Assembly (NCBI GenBank): GCA_023374045.1
Contig: CM041779.1
Coordinates: 300,586,167-300,650,166, forward strand
Direction of reading: 5' to 3'
DNA: 64,000 bases
Source: Limonium bicolor
Lineage: Eukaryota > Streptophyta > Magnoliopsida > Caryophyllales > Plumbaginaceae
Shown: positions 1-11,410 of the stretch, piece after piece
Layout of the letters: each line of letters opens with the position of its first letter
How positions within the stretch are numbered: position 1 is the stretch's first letter
Program-made: the position numbers and the translations under genes
The notes under the pieces: model-generated
Database searches by the model: none
The model's input: the letters and a program-made list of their open reading frames with translations, nothing else
Told to the model about the DNA's origin: nothing

Positions 1-431
1 TTTTGTGTTTTAACTTGTTTTCAAGCTTGGTTTTCTTTGGTAATTGATTTAATATGTTCATTAACATATTTATAAAGTATAGGTGTGACCATTAGGTCTT
101 ATACAAATTTATCCCAAGCTTAGAGCACATTTTTGCTCTTATTGACTCTAAGGTATTTATTTGTGTTTATTTGGTTTAACTGTCCACCAAGGTTCCTAAG
201 GACTTATTTAGCCTTATTAAATCATAATTGAATATTATTAAGTCTTGGTAGGCTCTTTGGATCCTAACCAAGTTCTCATAGCTAGAGCATGTTTTGCTCA
301 ACCGTGTTGTTCTTAATGCTTTATTGCACTTTACTATGTTTTAAATTGTCCACTGATGTTTCTAAGGCACTTTTTAGCCTTTACATACCATAGTTAAGAT
401 TTAAACCACATATCAAGGTTTGGGTATTTCA
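1..431 (-). repeat. Element A 3' LTR, partial (runs off the left edge)
   Basis: Bases 1-431 repeat 9301-9736 almost base for base. On the minus strand the LTR begins with TGAAATACCC at 431 and is directly preceded by a polypurine tract, which makes it the 3' LTR of a minus-strand element whose 5' LTR is at 5187-9736. Only the first tenth of an LTR of about 4.5 kb is in the window. No coding capacity is seen. Confidence 0.9.
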
Positions 432-432
432 A

Positions 433-449
433 TCTACCCCCCTTATAAG
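433..449 (-). promoter_or_regulatory. 3' polypurine tract of element A
   Basis: On the minus strand the sequence TTATAAGGGGGGTAGAT directly abuts the LTR start TGAAATACCC. This is the expected primer for plus-strand DNA synthesis. The same tract ends the interior of A2, B and D. Confidence 0.9.
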
Positions 450-468
450 AACTTCGTCCTCGAAGTTC
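449..468 (-). other. Hairpin abutting the 3' polypurine tract of element A
   Basis: Minus strand: arms GAACTTCG and CGAAGTTC, loop AGGA, a perfect 8-bp stem ending where the polypurine tract begins. Equivalent hairpins with different stem bases are at 11079-11098 (A2), 29102-29120 (B) and 43804-43821 (D). Confidence 0.7.
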
Positions 469-1750
469 ACACTTCCCACACATCATTAAATCAGAATACG
501 GGATTACTTGGAAATAAACTTCCATAACCAAACACACTTTACATCACAACCTCGGACTTAATGGTCCGGGCAACACATTCACATCCACACATAACATAAC
601 ATATCCACATGATAATCTCGGACTCCTTGGTCTGGGTATCTTAACAACATTACACATACATAACAACCCTTTGACTCATGGTCTTGGGTAACATAACAAC
701 ATTTGGACACATAGGTCCGATAACATAACAGTCTTTAGACACATAGGTCTATGCAACGCAACACATTTAGACTCATAGGTCTTGATAACATACACTTTAG
801 GAAATCAAAGTCAAAATAACATTTATCACACACACCAAACAATATGTCATAGCATGTATTGCAATCAAAATATTTGGTATACACTGTGATCCCGCAGAAC
901 CCGGTCGCGATGGACACCTTCCGTCCCCGTGCCTTTGGGAGATTAAAACAATCACTTAAATTTGAAATTTTTCCTTGTGAGGTAAGTAAGAGAACTTTAA
1001 TTATGTAAAGTATCTATCGACGTTTATAAATACCAATTCAAAATCCTTTTGAAAACACACACAACTCCAAGTCCAACTTATGCTCTTTGCTTCCTTTCTT
1101 AGCGTGGTTATTTTGTGACCACTTATAGGGAGCTTCAAGAATCATCCAACCCTGATGTGATCAGCATCAGTGTTGAACTATCCTTCCACCCCAATTTGTG
1201 TTCGGCTTCCCTTGATCACATGCAAATCAAGTTCCACCTCCCACTTCATTTTCAAGCATCAATTAAATCACTCATTTCCAATTTTCTATCTTTTTAATCA
1301 TTCTAATCATGATCATACATCTCCAAAGGATAGAACTCCGTCTATCAGTTACCTCCATTCACTTTAATCTTGTTGCCTAGGGAATCTTATTCTCACTAGG
1401 TTCTATGTCGGTGTCATGCCCTTTCTTGAATCACTATATGGTATATATATACACATATAATTTATCAAAATACAACACACAATTTCACATTTATACACTG
1501 TCGGGGTTTGCTCCCCCGGGAGTTTCTCTACTCCCACACTTGTACTATCACTCACAACTGTTAATAAATCAGCACACTTATCACAATGGTATTCGCATCC
1601 TCTGTGCGCAATTACCACAATTAAACCATGAATGAATGTGATTTTTACGAACACACACCAATCATCAAAACAATAATTTTGTGCTATGCACAATACAAGT
1701 CACATACACTACGTACTCTTGTACGGTAATATACACTAAGTGGTTTTGCG

Positions 1751-1787
1751 CTCTACCCCCCTTAAAAGGGATTACGCCCACGTAATC
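1751..1787 (-). other. Second (internal) polypurine tract with hairpin, element A
   Basis: On the minus strand a perfect hairpin (GATTACG / CGTAATC, loop TGGG; 1770-1787) is followed at once by a second copy of the polypurine tract (CCCTTTTAAGGGGGGTAGAG; 1751-1769). It lies about 1.3 kb upstream of the terminal tract at 433-449. Matching modules are present in A2, B, B-prime and D. Confidence 0.7.
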
Positions 1788-3868
1788 AATCACTAAACAT
1801 TGGCTTATAATGTTCTGCCGTCGTGAAGTGTTTTAACTTCCACGCGGTCTATTACACAATGGATTCTGATTAGAGGATCTTAACCATTTTGGCGGTTTAG
1901 TTCCTAAACCAAGAATTCTCATTGGAGTTTGTTTAAACTCTTAGTTGGTTTCGATTCTAGCCTGTTAGGCTTCTAGGCATTAATAATTAGCCATTCACTC
2001 ATGTTCACCATGTACATTCAACTTGAATCACTGGCTCACTAGTTTCTGCTGCGAAACTCTAATAACCGTAGAGGTTAATTGCCTCATTTGTTATTCTTAC
2101 TGTATTGTACATCTCCAATTGTCACCTTCATCTTGGTAACAATGGTTTCTCAACCGACGCGTGGTATCTCTTACCGTTAGCAAATTCGGTGAGTTATAAC
2201 TTTCTATCCACTTCCATAACAATTTACTGTGTATACAGCTATGTATTTCACAATGATTGACTTGTTCCCTTCCGATACTGTCGGTTGAGATTGAGCTACT
2301 ACCTAGTGTGTAGTGCTCTCTCAGCTATTTACAACATTTGGGGTATATCCCATACGATATTTGGCAGTTAGTGCTACTGTAGTCACTTACTGTTAATCAT
2401 GCCTCCACATTTGGTCTGTACAAGTACTCTCTATAGGTGCGGCCTTGCATTTCCTATGCATCGGCCATTATAACATTATTCTTCCACAATTAACATGTTT
2501 CCAATTCCTAGCTATCTCATTCGATCATTACTGCACAAGTGCAATACCAAAACACTCAGTCATACAGAGTGCAGAGGTGTAAACTCTTGACAGTAAATCC
2601 CTTATGCGATTCGCCATGGAATTCACACTGAGTTCCTCATCTCACACAGTACCTACCACTGGCTTATTGCCCAGTCTGTTTAACATCGCTTGTCTTGCAT
2701 CTCTACTAGGTTTAACTCATAACTGGTCTTATCTGTTACATTATCGTTTAACAATACTTATACAACGGTCGCTTGTTGCGCACCGTGCTCTTACTCCTTG
2801 TATAAATCAGCTTATATCGTATTTACTGTCACATTAACTTCCACCACATATACTTACATTATTCACATTATGGTTCGTCACTCATTTGGATGACTACTGA
2901 ATGCTCCTTGAGCATCGATCATTCGAGTCACAAGCCGGCATTATTCAGCCAGGTGCTTCACTTTATACACACATACTACTAAGCTAACTGCTCTCTTTCA
3001 ATAATAACGTTGTCCATCCTTAACATATTTCTTGAACTTGATTTACATAACTACCGCTCCTGCGGTCTCACAACATCGAGAGGTATCCCCACTCTTAATG
3101 CAGTGGTTCGTTCTCCACTCTATTCACTTATATAACATAAACTTTTGCAGTCAACCTAATTTTCATAACACATGTTGCTTGTGGCTTACAGCCCTTATTG
3201 CCTTGAGCTGCGCTCGTTGTAGGCTGTCCACATACATGTACTTCTTGTACAACATTATATGGTTTGGATATTATATTGAGCTCCTGACAAGTCGTTGCAT
3301 CACGTTTCCTTTTACGGGATGCCCCTTAGGATTGCTAGTCGTCTCCTGACAACTTATGTCTAAACTGGGTGTTAGTTTCAACCCGTGTTTGTCACGTCAT
3401 TTCGTGCAACAATTATTGATGCGAACACCCCTTAAGGATTGCTCCTGGGTGTTGCTCTACGTTATGCCTTACATTTGTTCACACTTATTGGTACATTCCA
3501 TTAGCCACGCGTTTGCGTTCTTAACTGACTTATTACCTCTTCTTCTGGAAGATCAACACTTCCCGGTAGTGTAGGTACTCATTCTGGGAGTTTCATCCGT
3601 TCTTTGCACATTAATGTGTCCACATTAGGCATCTGCCTTGCCATGCATAGGCTGAGTCTCCGTTCCAGCTATCATGTTTATCCCTGAGGATCCTTAAGAT
3701 ATATATGATGTCTTTACATCACAGTTTGTGCCCTTCGCACTTCCTAACTCTTAAACATTTCCTTGAGAGGAATTCATTATTTCCTTTAGTCTAGTTACTT
3801 AACTGAGTTCCTTAACTTCAACTATTCCTTGTAATCCTTAGCTCTTGTTTGATTTATACTGCTGACCG

Positions 3869-4010
3869 TAGACGGAGTCGACTACTTCCCGTGTTCGGAC
3901 TCCACTCGTATACATATGTGGGGTACCATACTGATACATTGCTACTTACCCAACTAACCCATAAGTAGGTCTGTTGGGCCCACAAGCTCCTATCGGAGTG
4001 CGGTCGTCCC
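3869..4010 (-). other. Conserved noncoding block shared by A, B, B-prime and D
   Basis: About 140 nt around the words GGGTACCATACTGATACAT and CGGTCGTCCCA (plus-strand reading). It is recognisably the same as 27314-27453 (B), 40772-40915 (D) and 49505-49642 (B-prime), while neighbouring interior sequence is poorly conserved. No reading frame is preserved across the copies. Its role is unknown. Confidence 0.6.
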
Positions 4011-4459
4011 ACAATTCAATTGGTACACTCGTAGTGCCCGTCACACGCCTAGGTGAAGTATTCTGTTGTCAACTCCCTTATATTGTCCCGTGACAATATT
4101 CGTTCCTTGCTTCCCGAACTTAATCGAGGGAAAGTTTATCCACTTTTGTATCTTTATCAACTGCCCTTGGGTGTTCACTGGTTTTGGTTTAAAAGAAGGT
4201 TAGAAAGAAGTGTTGGTTGAAGGAAAATCTGGTTTTGAAAAGAAAGGGTTTGAATAAATCTGGGTTGAAAGAAAATTTTCATGGTTTCACAACATCTTCT
4301 TACCTTAACCAAGTCTAGCTTCTTGCTGACTGGTGTATTACAATTACAGAGGTTAGGCTACCAAGCCCTTCCATGGTCAAATGATCCTGTTTAACTTCAT
4401 GGTACTTTACTAAGTACTCTGTAGTGGTTATAAATTTCCCGAACAGCCCTGTTATAGCA

Positions 4460-4479
4460 GCACTTGCTATGGCAAGTGC
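4460..4479 (-). other. GCACTTGC hairpin, element A copy
   Basis: Perfect 8-bp inverted repeat GCACTTGC / GCAAGTGC with a four-base loop. Related hairpins occur in pairs in element B (26426-26447, 26484-26505), D (39389-39408, 39444-39464) and B-prime (50383-50404, 50441-50462). Confidence 0.6.
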
Positions 4480-5153
4480 GCCATGCTAACTGGCTATCGG
4501 TTTAACACATACCGGTTTGGTATTGTTTTTACCCATACTGTCATCAGTGGCCTTGTTGGCCCTCACTGATCTTACTGCCTTGCCAATAACCCTTCTAGGT
4601 GACTTCTCACTGTCTTCACATGACGATCTCAACACTAGGGTGTTTCCCATTCTGGGAGACCCCTTTTTCATAGTATTGTATTCACTTTGTAGCCCGTTCC
4701 AATTTGGGCACTACCTTGTAGTCTCCCTTGTCGGTTGGTATACCGTTGGTGTATTATTTATGAACTGTGGTTCCGTAGACACTCGTCTCGGGTTTCATGA
4801 ATCCACTTCTTGCCTGTTGCACGGTTGGTGCGTTGCAAGCTGGTTATTCTCGACTGCTCAGCATGTCGACCCAGGTTGCCGGAAATTCGATTCTCCTATG
4901 CATAGGTTTCTTCATTCTCATAGAGGTACTTAATAACAGCCAGATCGGGTTTCCCGAGTATGAGAGGACTTTCATCTCTCTGGCGTTCTTTCCCAAGTTA
5001 TAAAACAGGGATTGTGGAGGGCGGGAAGGATATAGTAGGTTTCCAGTAGTCACTGGTAGTACCTAACTAGTGTATCTCTCACGCTATCACTCAACCCTCA
5101 ACCCAAAGTACTTAAATCCTAACTCGGTACTTCCTAAGCTCGGTAATTCAGTC

Positions 5154-5181
5154 ATCAGAGCGATACTTCGCTCTGATACCA
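5154..5181 (-). promoter_or_regulatory. Primer-binding site of element A, inside a hairpin
   Basis: Minus strand TGGTATCAGAGC (5170-5181) is the standard plant primer-binding site complementary to the 3' end of initiator tRNA-Met, 5 nt from the LTR end. Bases 5154-5177 form a perfect 10-bp hairpin (minus strand arms ATCAGAGCGA and TCGCTCTGAT, loop AGTA) that overlaps most of the site. Element B has the same structure with a compensated base pair. Confidence 0.9.
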
Positions 5182-5186
5182 CTTTT

Positions 5187-8100
5187 TGTAACACCCCATC
5201 CAACATTATCACACTTACAATAAACTACAGCGGAAATACAAACCTCATCACATTACTTAACTCGTTGGTGTTACACGCCGTTAGCCACCCACGTGGCTAA
5301 CAAGGATAATCCATATACATTGTACCGGTCTGATGGGCTAAATTCCCGAGCAACTACACATTATTATCCCTTTCCATTAACAACAACAACAACATACACC
5401 TTTCAACTATACCGAGTATTTATAAACTGATGCCGACAACAATATCGGTCTTACTACACCTACTGTATATATACACTTAAATGGATACCCATGTACAATG
5501 ACTACCCCGTCCTACTCTCGAACGGCTTCCAGCTCTCTGTACCTGAAATAGGAAAAGAAGAGAAAGGGTGGCCCCCAAGGGGCTCAGCACCTTTGCTGGT
5601 ATGGTAATCCCGCAGCCCATGCTACCGGGCCACGCACAACTAATTGTCGTCTTAGCATGCGGTTGATTGTTTTTAAATCATGCATGCAACTGTAAACACA
5701 CAACACATAACATTTCGCCTCAATGGGCTCAACAAACGGATAATATATCCTTACTTAAAAAGTCACTCTTGGTATTCATTATCCCTAGAGTGTTCCTCCT
5801 CTAATGGAGCTACTTCCTTAATAGACGACACTTACCCTTAAATCGGGTTATCCTTAAACGCCTCTTTTCTCAAACTGGGATTCATAACCATGATCCACAT
5901 ACTCCACATTATACAACATATAACATACACTACATAACAACACATAACCACACTTTGCACGTTTCCACGTGTACAACATAACACCGCAATAGATATTGCA
6001 TCACAACAAAATACATAACATAACGGGAATAGTTCTCTTAGGAACCGACCCAAACATTGCTTATACACTGGTGAGCCTAGAGAATGTTGCCAGTCTCATG
6101 ATAAGCTCGTTATACAATAACAACAACACTCATTACCGTCCTAATAGTCGGACGAGTAACTTAAGTTAAGGCGGTTTGGGTTTGGAGGCCCGAACACACC
6201 ACACAAACACATGTTCCCCCTAAACCGATCATAAGTCAGAATAGCTAAGCTTTGGAGTGAGCTATGGGAGATCATAACCCGTGAGGGAAACAACCATAAC
6301 AAGGAGAAGGGTAAGGCTAAGAAGGATACCCACTCCCAAACAACGCGCGACCGGCCAAACCGGATTCCTCACCACTGTTAGTACATACTTACTTTAAGAT
6401 ATTAGTTAGAACCCACGATGGAGTCTGTCACATCCACACACCATACAGTATTACAACTGGGTTAAACACACAAGGGAGATCCCTACATTCACATACACAT
6501 ATCACACAATTAACACACGCATACCGTGGTTAGAACGTCCCATGGTTCGGGTCGTTTAATCCGAATACCGAACTCTCATGTGATCCTAGACTCAGTTAAC
6601 TAAGGTTAACACTTCCGAGGTTAAATGGTATCGGAGTTGAACACGCCACATAAATGAATTACTGTAAACTCATTACATGTTTTATCTTACAACGTGGCAA
6701 ACATACAGAAAACACATTGGCATACAAGCCGGTGTAATCCGGTAGGACACAGGTTGCAAGAAAACCATACCTGTCACCGGAGTCCACTTTATCATGTCCA
6801 CTTACGTTCCTCGAGCAATTCTCGAACAACTGATAACATTACATGTACTTTTATTAACATCGGGGTAACATGATTGTTTAAAGTCTAATGCTTATAACTT
6901 ATCCCCGTTTTTAGTTATATAACTTCACATTTTAACTTGTTTTACTTTACATTTTAATACAATTTTTTCCTCCACTAATTGTCATTATAACTCACTTAAC
7001 ATGTCCTTAACAATCTTATAACATCATTACTTAACAATCCCCTCATTACATATCATTTTATAACCTTAATCTTACTTAACTTAATCTCTCAAGTCCATAT
7101 ATATTATCTTTCTAACCATCATATACTCTCTAATGGCATACCACTAATACCACTTAACATTCTTAAAATTAATTTTTATTTATTTTTTTTTTTATGGTCC
7201 GACCGACCCCACCCCGGCCCACCCCCTGGGTAGGTCGGCTGCAGAGAACATCCAACTTCACAGTTTCAGCCCGACCGACCCAGACTGGGGTCGGTCCCCT
7301 GGGTAGGTCGGCTGCAGAAACTTCCTAAGAATTGTCCAAATTGTTCCAAACTTTTCCTTAAGTCTCCCAATGTGTTGCAACACCATATGACACCTCAAAC
7401 ACACCTTTAGCCCTGTACTAAACTCTTTAAATCACACACCAAAACCATCTTATCATTCACAAATTCCTTACAAAATTCTTAGCACTTGGAATGTTTCCTC
7501 CTTAGGATTTCTAAGTGGTACTTCACCAATATTGACCACTATACCAAGGTGTTTCCTCTACACCTTAACATCATCTCTCAAACTTCTTCTCTTACTAACT
7601 AAATCTCCTTTTCACATCTTGCCTAAACATCACTTCTTCCTTGTACATCAACATTCCTAAACCTTAAACAAACTTCTCCAAGACTTGAATACATTCTCAA
7701 AAACACACATTGAATTCCTAGAACTTCCAAGATAATACCTAAATCCTTGCATCACTCTAAATCACCTTAATACATGTTTTCTTCCCTAGTAAAACATTTG
7801 TTCACCTTTAACACTTCCTAGTTCACCAAAACTTGTTTAAAACACTTAGAACTTCTCACACATTTCCCCAAATTGGCCATAGCTTCTCTTGTATTTACTC
7901 ACATCCAAACACTTAGGTTTTTACCTTATTTCATTCAAGAACACCTAATATCCATCAAACACATTTTTATACACAAGACTTCACACATTTAGCACTACAT
8001 CACAATATAGTGCATAATTAAACTTGCTTGGCACTTAGGCCCTTAAATAACATGGCTCTTAGGCCCTTAAATTGCATAATCCTTAAACACTGAATTTCCC

Positions 8101-9736
8101 ACATAAATAATGCCTTTGACCTGTAAATACATACACCAATACATATGTTCTTTTACTAGTCTCCTTGAGAACACTTTACTAGGTCATTCACCATTTGCTC
8201 TTTAGGTAGTTTTAACAAGCATTATAAGCTTATTTCTCCTAAGGCATTAAACCACATTAAGATAGCATATTTACCTCTTTTCCTCCCAAATTTCTTTCTT
8301 GTTTCCTTACAAAACCGGTAAGGCATTTGGTTCCTTGCCAACTACTAAACATTATACAAACAACATAATGAGTATTCAAGCTTTAAGCTTCATCTCATTG
8401 TAAACCCTAGGTTTACATTATTTCAAAAACATTAATGTAGTTGTTTTACCTTAATCTTTGAAGGGTGTTTGAATATCTATGAAGAGAGGACTCCACCTAG
8501 TCCTTGAAAGATTCAAATGGAGCTAGAACAAGGCAACACAAGGAGCTCCATCAATGAATATCTTCGGTTACACACAAAACATGGAGGAAACTTGATTTTT
8601 CTTTGAGATTCCTTACCTAGGAGCAAAGAAGATCAATAATATGTGGAAAGACAAGCTCAAGCCCCTTCAATGGTGGAACTCCATGGCACCGAAATGGGGC
8701 TTTTGAAGTTTTGAGAAGATAGGAATGAAGAGCTTGATGAGAGGAAGAGAATGGTGGTGTTTGTTTTTGATTTGGATAAGTGAGCTAGATTTTACAAGAG
8801 ATCAAAGGTGGACTTCCATGGTGGTGGTGCTGTTTTAACGTGAGAGAACAGCAAGAAGAGAGGTTGAAGAGAGTGGAGCCGTGTGAAATGAAGAGAGGAA
8901 TGAGAGAAATGAGATAAGTTTGTTTTTTAGAAGATATTTGTGTTTATAAAGCAAATAGTAACTATATTAGTCATCTTTATTTCTTTAACAAGTTAACAAG
9001 TGAGTGGTGAGTCACCACACTAAAGAACCGGCCCCTTTATTATAATGAGGTGTTTTAGTCTTTGTTGACCAATTTAATTACTTATAACAACATATGTTAC
9101 AAACTAGCTTATAAAAATCACTATTCACCTAAACAAGGCACTTAGAAGTAAAATTTTTGATTTCCCATTAATATAGCCACCCAAATGTGATACTATATAG
9201 TACACATGTTAATTAAAGAGTAATGATGGACATTTAGCCATTCAAAACTCATTTACAAGACAATTTTTCAAAAACGTGCTTTAAGACTCCTTAAAGCACA
9301 TTTTGTGTTTTAACTTGTTTTCAAGCTTGGTTTTCTTTGGTAATTGATTTAATATGTTCATTAACATATTTATAAAGTATAGGTGTGACCATTAGGTCTT
9401 ATACAAATTTATCCCAAGCTTAGAGCACATTTTTGCTCTTATTGACTCTAAGGTATTTATTTGTGTTTTATTTGGTTTAACTGTCCACCAAGGTTTCCTA
9501 AGGACTTATTTAGCCTTATTAAATCATAATTGAATATTATTAAGTCTTGGTAGGCTCTTTGGGTCCTAACCAAGTTCACTCATAGCTTAGAGCATGTTTT
9601 TGCTCAAACCGTGTCTTAATGCTTTATTGCACTTTACTATGTTTTAAATTGTCCACTGATGTTTCTAAGGCACTTTTTAGCCTTTACATACCATAGTTTA
9701 ATATTTAAACCACATATCAAGGTTTGGGGTATTTCA
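5187..9736 (-). repeat. Element A 5' LTR, full length (about 4.55 kb)
   Basis: On the minus strand the LTR runs from TGAAATACCCC at 9736 to ...GGGGTGTTACA at 5187, with the primer-binding site just beyond. Its first part equals 1-431, and large parts align with the A2 LTR at 11116-15102. It holds a perfect 10-bp hairpin near the LTR start (9276-9299), a GC-rich palindromic cassette (7196-7318) and a candidate 3' splice site at about 5543. The LTR is nearly as long as the interior. No gene is seen; the open frame at 5838-6068 shows no family features. The right end interrupts the pol gene of A2. Confidence 0.9.
7196..7318. repeat. GC-rich palindromic cassette in the element A LTR
   Basis: Two direct repeats of about 65 nt built from CCGACC / GGTCGG words (GGTCCGACCGACC, CCTGGGTAGGTCGGCTGCAG) in an otherwise AT-rich LTR, preceded by a T-run. 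At the matching distance from the LTR start, the A2 LTR has an unrelated palindromic cassette (13366-13682). Confidence 0.7.
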
Positions 9737-10791
9737 TGCAGCCAATGCCAGTGCCGGAGTGGAAGTTCCATGACATATCTATGGACTTCGTGGTAGGGCT
9801 TCCGCCTACGAGGGGAGGTTTGAACATGATTTGGGTTGTGGTAGACCGACTGACCAAGGTGGCTCGATTCATACCGATGAAGGACACTTGGAAAGTGGCT
9901 AAGCTTGCAGAGCTCTTCGACAGAGAGATAGTAAGACATCATGGGGTTCCGAAAACGATTGTATCCGACAGAGATACTAGATTCCTATCCAGATATTGGA
10001 AGTCTACGCGAGAGGCACTAGGTACTGAACTAAAATTGAGCACAGCGTTTCACCCACAGACAGATGGTCAGAGTGAGCGCGCCATCCAGACACTTGAGGA
10101 TATGCTACGTGCATGTGCACTTGACTTTCAGACCAGCTGGATTGATAAGTTACATCTGATCGAGTTCAGTTACAACAACAGTTATCATGCATCGATCAAG
10201 ATGTCTCCCTTCCAGGCATTGTACGGTAGACCATGCCGCACGCCATTATGCTGGGATGAGTCGAGTGAGACGGTCATTATAGGACCAGAGTATCTTGAGC
10301 AAGTTCAGGCAGAAGTTCGCCAGATCAGGGCTAATATGAAAGCAGCTCAGGATAGACAGAAGTCGTACGCAGATGTGCGCCGACGTGACCTGGAGTTCGC
10401 CGTGGGCGATCAGGTATTTTTGAGAGTATCCCCCATGAAGGGAGTATTTCATTTTGGCCAGAAGGGCAAGTTGAGCCCGAAGTATGTGGGTCCTTATGTT
10501 GTGACGGAGCGGATCGGCCCGGTAGCTTATAGACTTGATTTACCCGCCGAGCTGGGCAAGGTACATGATGTATTTCATGTGTCCCAGTTGAAGAAGTATA
10601 TGTCTCATCCGTCTCATGTGCTTCAGCCGGAAAGGCTAACTTTAGAGCCGACCATGCGATCAGTGGAGACTCCGGTACGGATTCTGGATACTAAGACTCG
10701 AGACACTCGCCATAAGTCCGTGAGACTGGTGAAGGTCCTCTGGTCTAACCAGGACGTTGAGGAGGCCACTTGGAGCTGGAAGAAAAGATGA
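9737..10791 (+). pseudogene. Element A2 pol, C-terminal fragment: integrase core, GPY/F-like region and broken chromodomain
   Basis: About 350 codons of a Ty3/gypsy polyprotein in one frame. The fragment begins in the integrase linker (QPMPVPEWKFHDISMDFVVGLP), whose D is the first catalytic residue. It continues with the second catalytic Asp in IVSDRDTRF and the catalytic Glu in the HPQTDGQSERAIQTLE segment, then a GPY/F-like part (PKYVGPYVV...AYRLDLP, HDVFHVSQLKKY). It ends in a chromodomain-like segment (LVKVLW, VEEATW) typical of Tekay/Del chromoviruses. The 5' part of pol lies beyond element A, which inserted at 9736/9737; any start codon near 9724-9737 belongs to LTR sequence, so this is not an independent gene. 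A one-base loss near 10772 shifts the frame and stops translation at 10791; in the next frame reading continues to a stop at about 10821. Integrase would insert element cDNA, and the chromodomain would steer it to marked chromatin. Confidence 0.92.
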
Positions 10792-10837
10792 AGGCGAAGC
10801 ACCCGTCATTGTTTGCTTCTTAGTGTTTATATGTATA

Positions 10838-10870
10838 GGGTACGGGGCGTACCCCTTTTAAGGGGGGTAG
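10838..10870 (+). other. Second (internal) polypurine tract with hairpin, element A2
   Basis: Perfect 7-bp hairpin GGGTACG / CGTACCC, loop GGG (10838-10854), followed by CTTTTAAGGGGGGTAG. It is about 250 nt upstream of the terminal tract. The stem differs from that of A and D (GATTACG / CGTAATC) at both sides, so pairing is kept while sequence changes. Confidence 0.7.
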
Positions 10871-11078
10871 AGTCGTTTCGGTTATGGTTGTGTACGACAT
10901 GTATATGTATACATTGTCTATGTTATGTTACAGACCGTTGTGTCTGAATGGTATTATGTGGTTTGGACCTCGAGTCCGTTGTGGTGTAAGTATGATGGTT
11001 GTGTTGGTAATGATGTTTTGGAAGTGTGGTGTTATAAGATGTTTCCCGTGTTCTAATATTAAGATATGTGGGAAGTAT

Positions 11079-11115
11079 GAACTTTGGGGACAAAGTTCTT
11101 TTAAGGGGGGTAGAT
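11079..11115 (+). promoter_or_regulatory. 3' polypurine tract with hairpin, element A2
   Basis: Hairpin GAACTTTG / CAAAGTTC with loop GGGA (11079-11098) abuts TTTTAAGGGGGGTAGAT, which is followed directly by the LTR start TGAAATACCCC. Compared with element A (GAACTTCG / CGAAGTTC), one pair is changed on both arms. Confidence 0.85.
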
Positions 11116-11386
11116 TGAAATACCCCAAACCTTGGTATGTTGGTTAAACATTAAAAACATGATTTATTAAGACTAAAAAGAGTCTTAATAACACTAGTAA
11201 ACAAATTTAGACAAAAGCAAACACAAAATGTGCTTTAAAGTCAATAAGAGCTAAAATGTGCTCTAAGCTTGGAATAGGCTTGGGTAAGACCTAATGAGCT
11301 TACCAAGACTTTATATATGTACTAATGAACATATTAAACCAATTACCAAAGAAAACAAAGCTTGAAAACAAGTTAAAACACAAAAT

Positions 11387-11410
11387 GTGCTTTAAGAAGT
11401 CTTAAAGCAC
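11387..11410 (+). other. Perfect 10-bp hairpin in the LTR
   Basis: Arms GTGCTTTAAG / CTTAAAGCAC with loop AAGT. Element A has the same stem with loop ACTC at 9276-9299. Elements B and D keep only weaker versions at the same place in the LTR. Confidence 0.6.

Larger units (their letters stand above)
432..5186 (-). mobile_element. Element A internal region, noncoding (LARD-like)
   Basis: This interval lies between the two LTRs of element A and is 4.75 kb long. On the minus strand it starts with a tRNA-Met primer-binding site and ends with a polypurine tract. No gag, protease, reverse transcriptase or integrase motif can be read in any frame; the longest open frames (up to about 138 codons, e.g. 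plus strand 4517-4933) show no family features and are taken as chance. Blocks at 3869-4010 and 4460-4479 match the noncoding interiors of elements B and D in this window. The layout fits a large retrotransposon derivative that depends on enzymes of a relative such as A2. Confidence 0.85.
10792..11115 (+). other. Element A2 3' untranslated region
   Basis: Noncoding stretch between the pol stop and the 3' LTR. It contains two polypurine tracts (10854-10870 and 11098-11115), each preceded by a perfect hairpin. The open frame over 10884-11147 runs into the LTR and is not a gene. Confidence 0.8.

Noticed and set aside
4517..4933. 138-codon plus-strand open frame in the element A interior
   Set aside because: Opposite strand to element A, no recognisable motif, and it overlaps sequence conserved as a noncoding hairpin.
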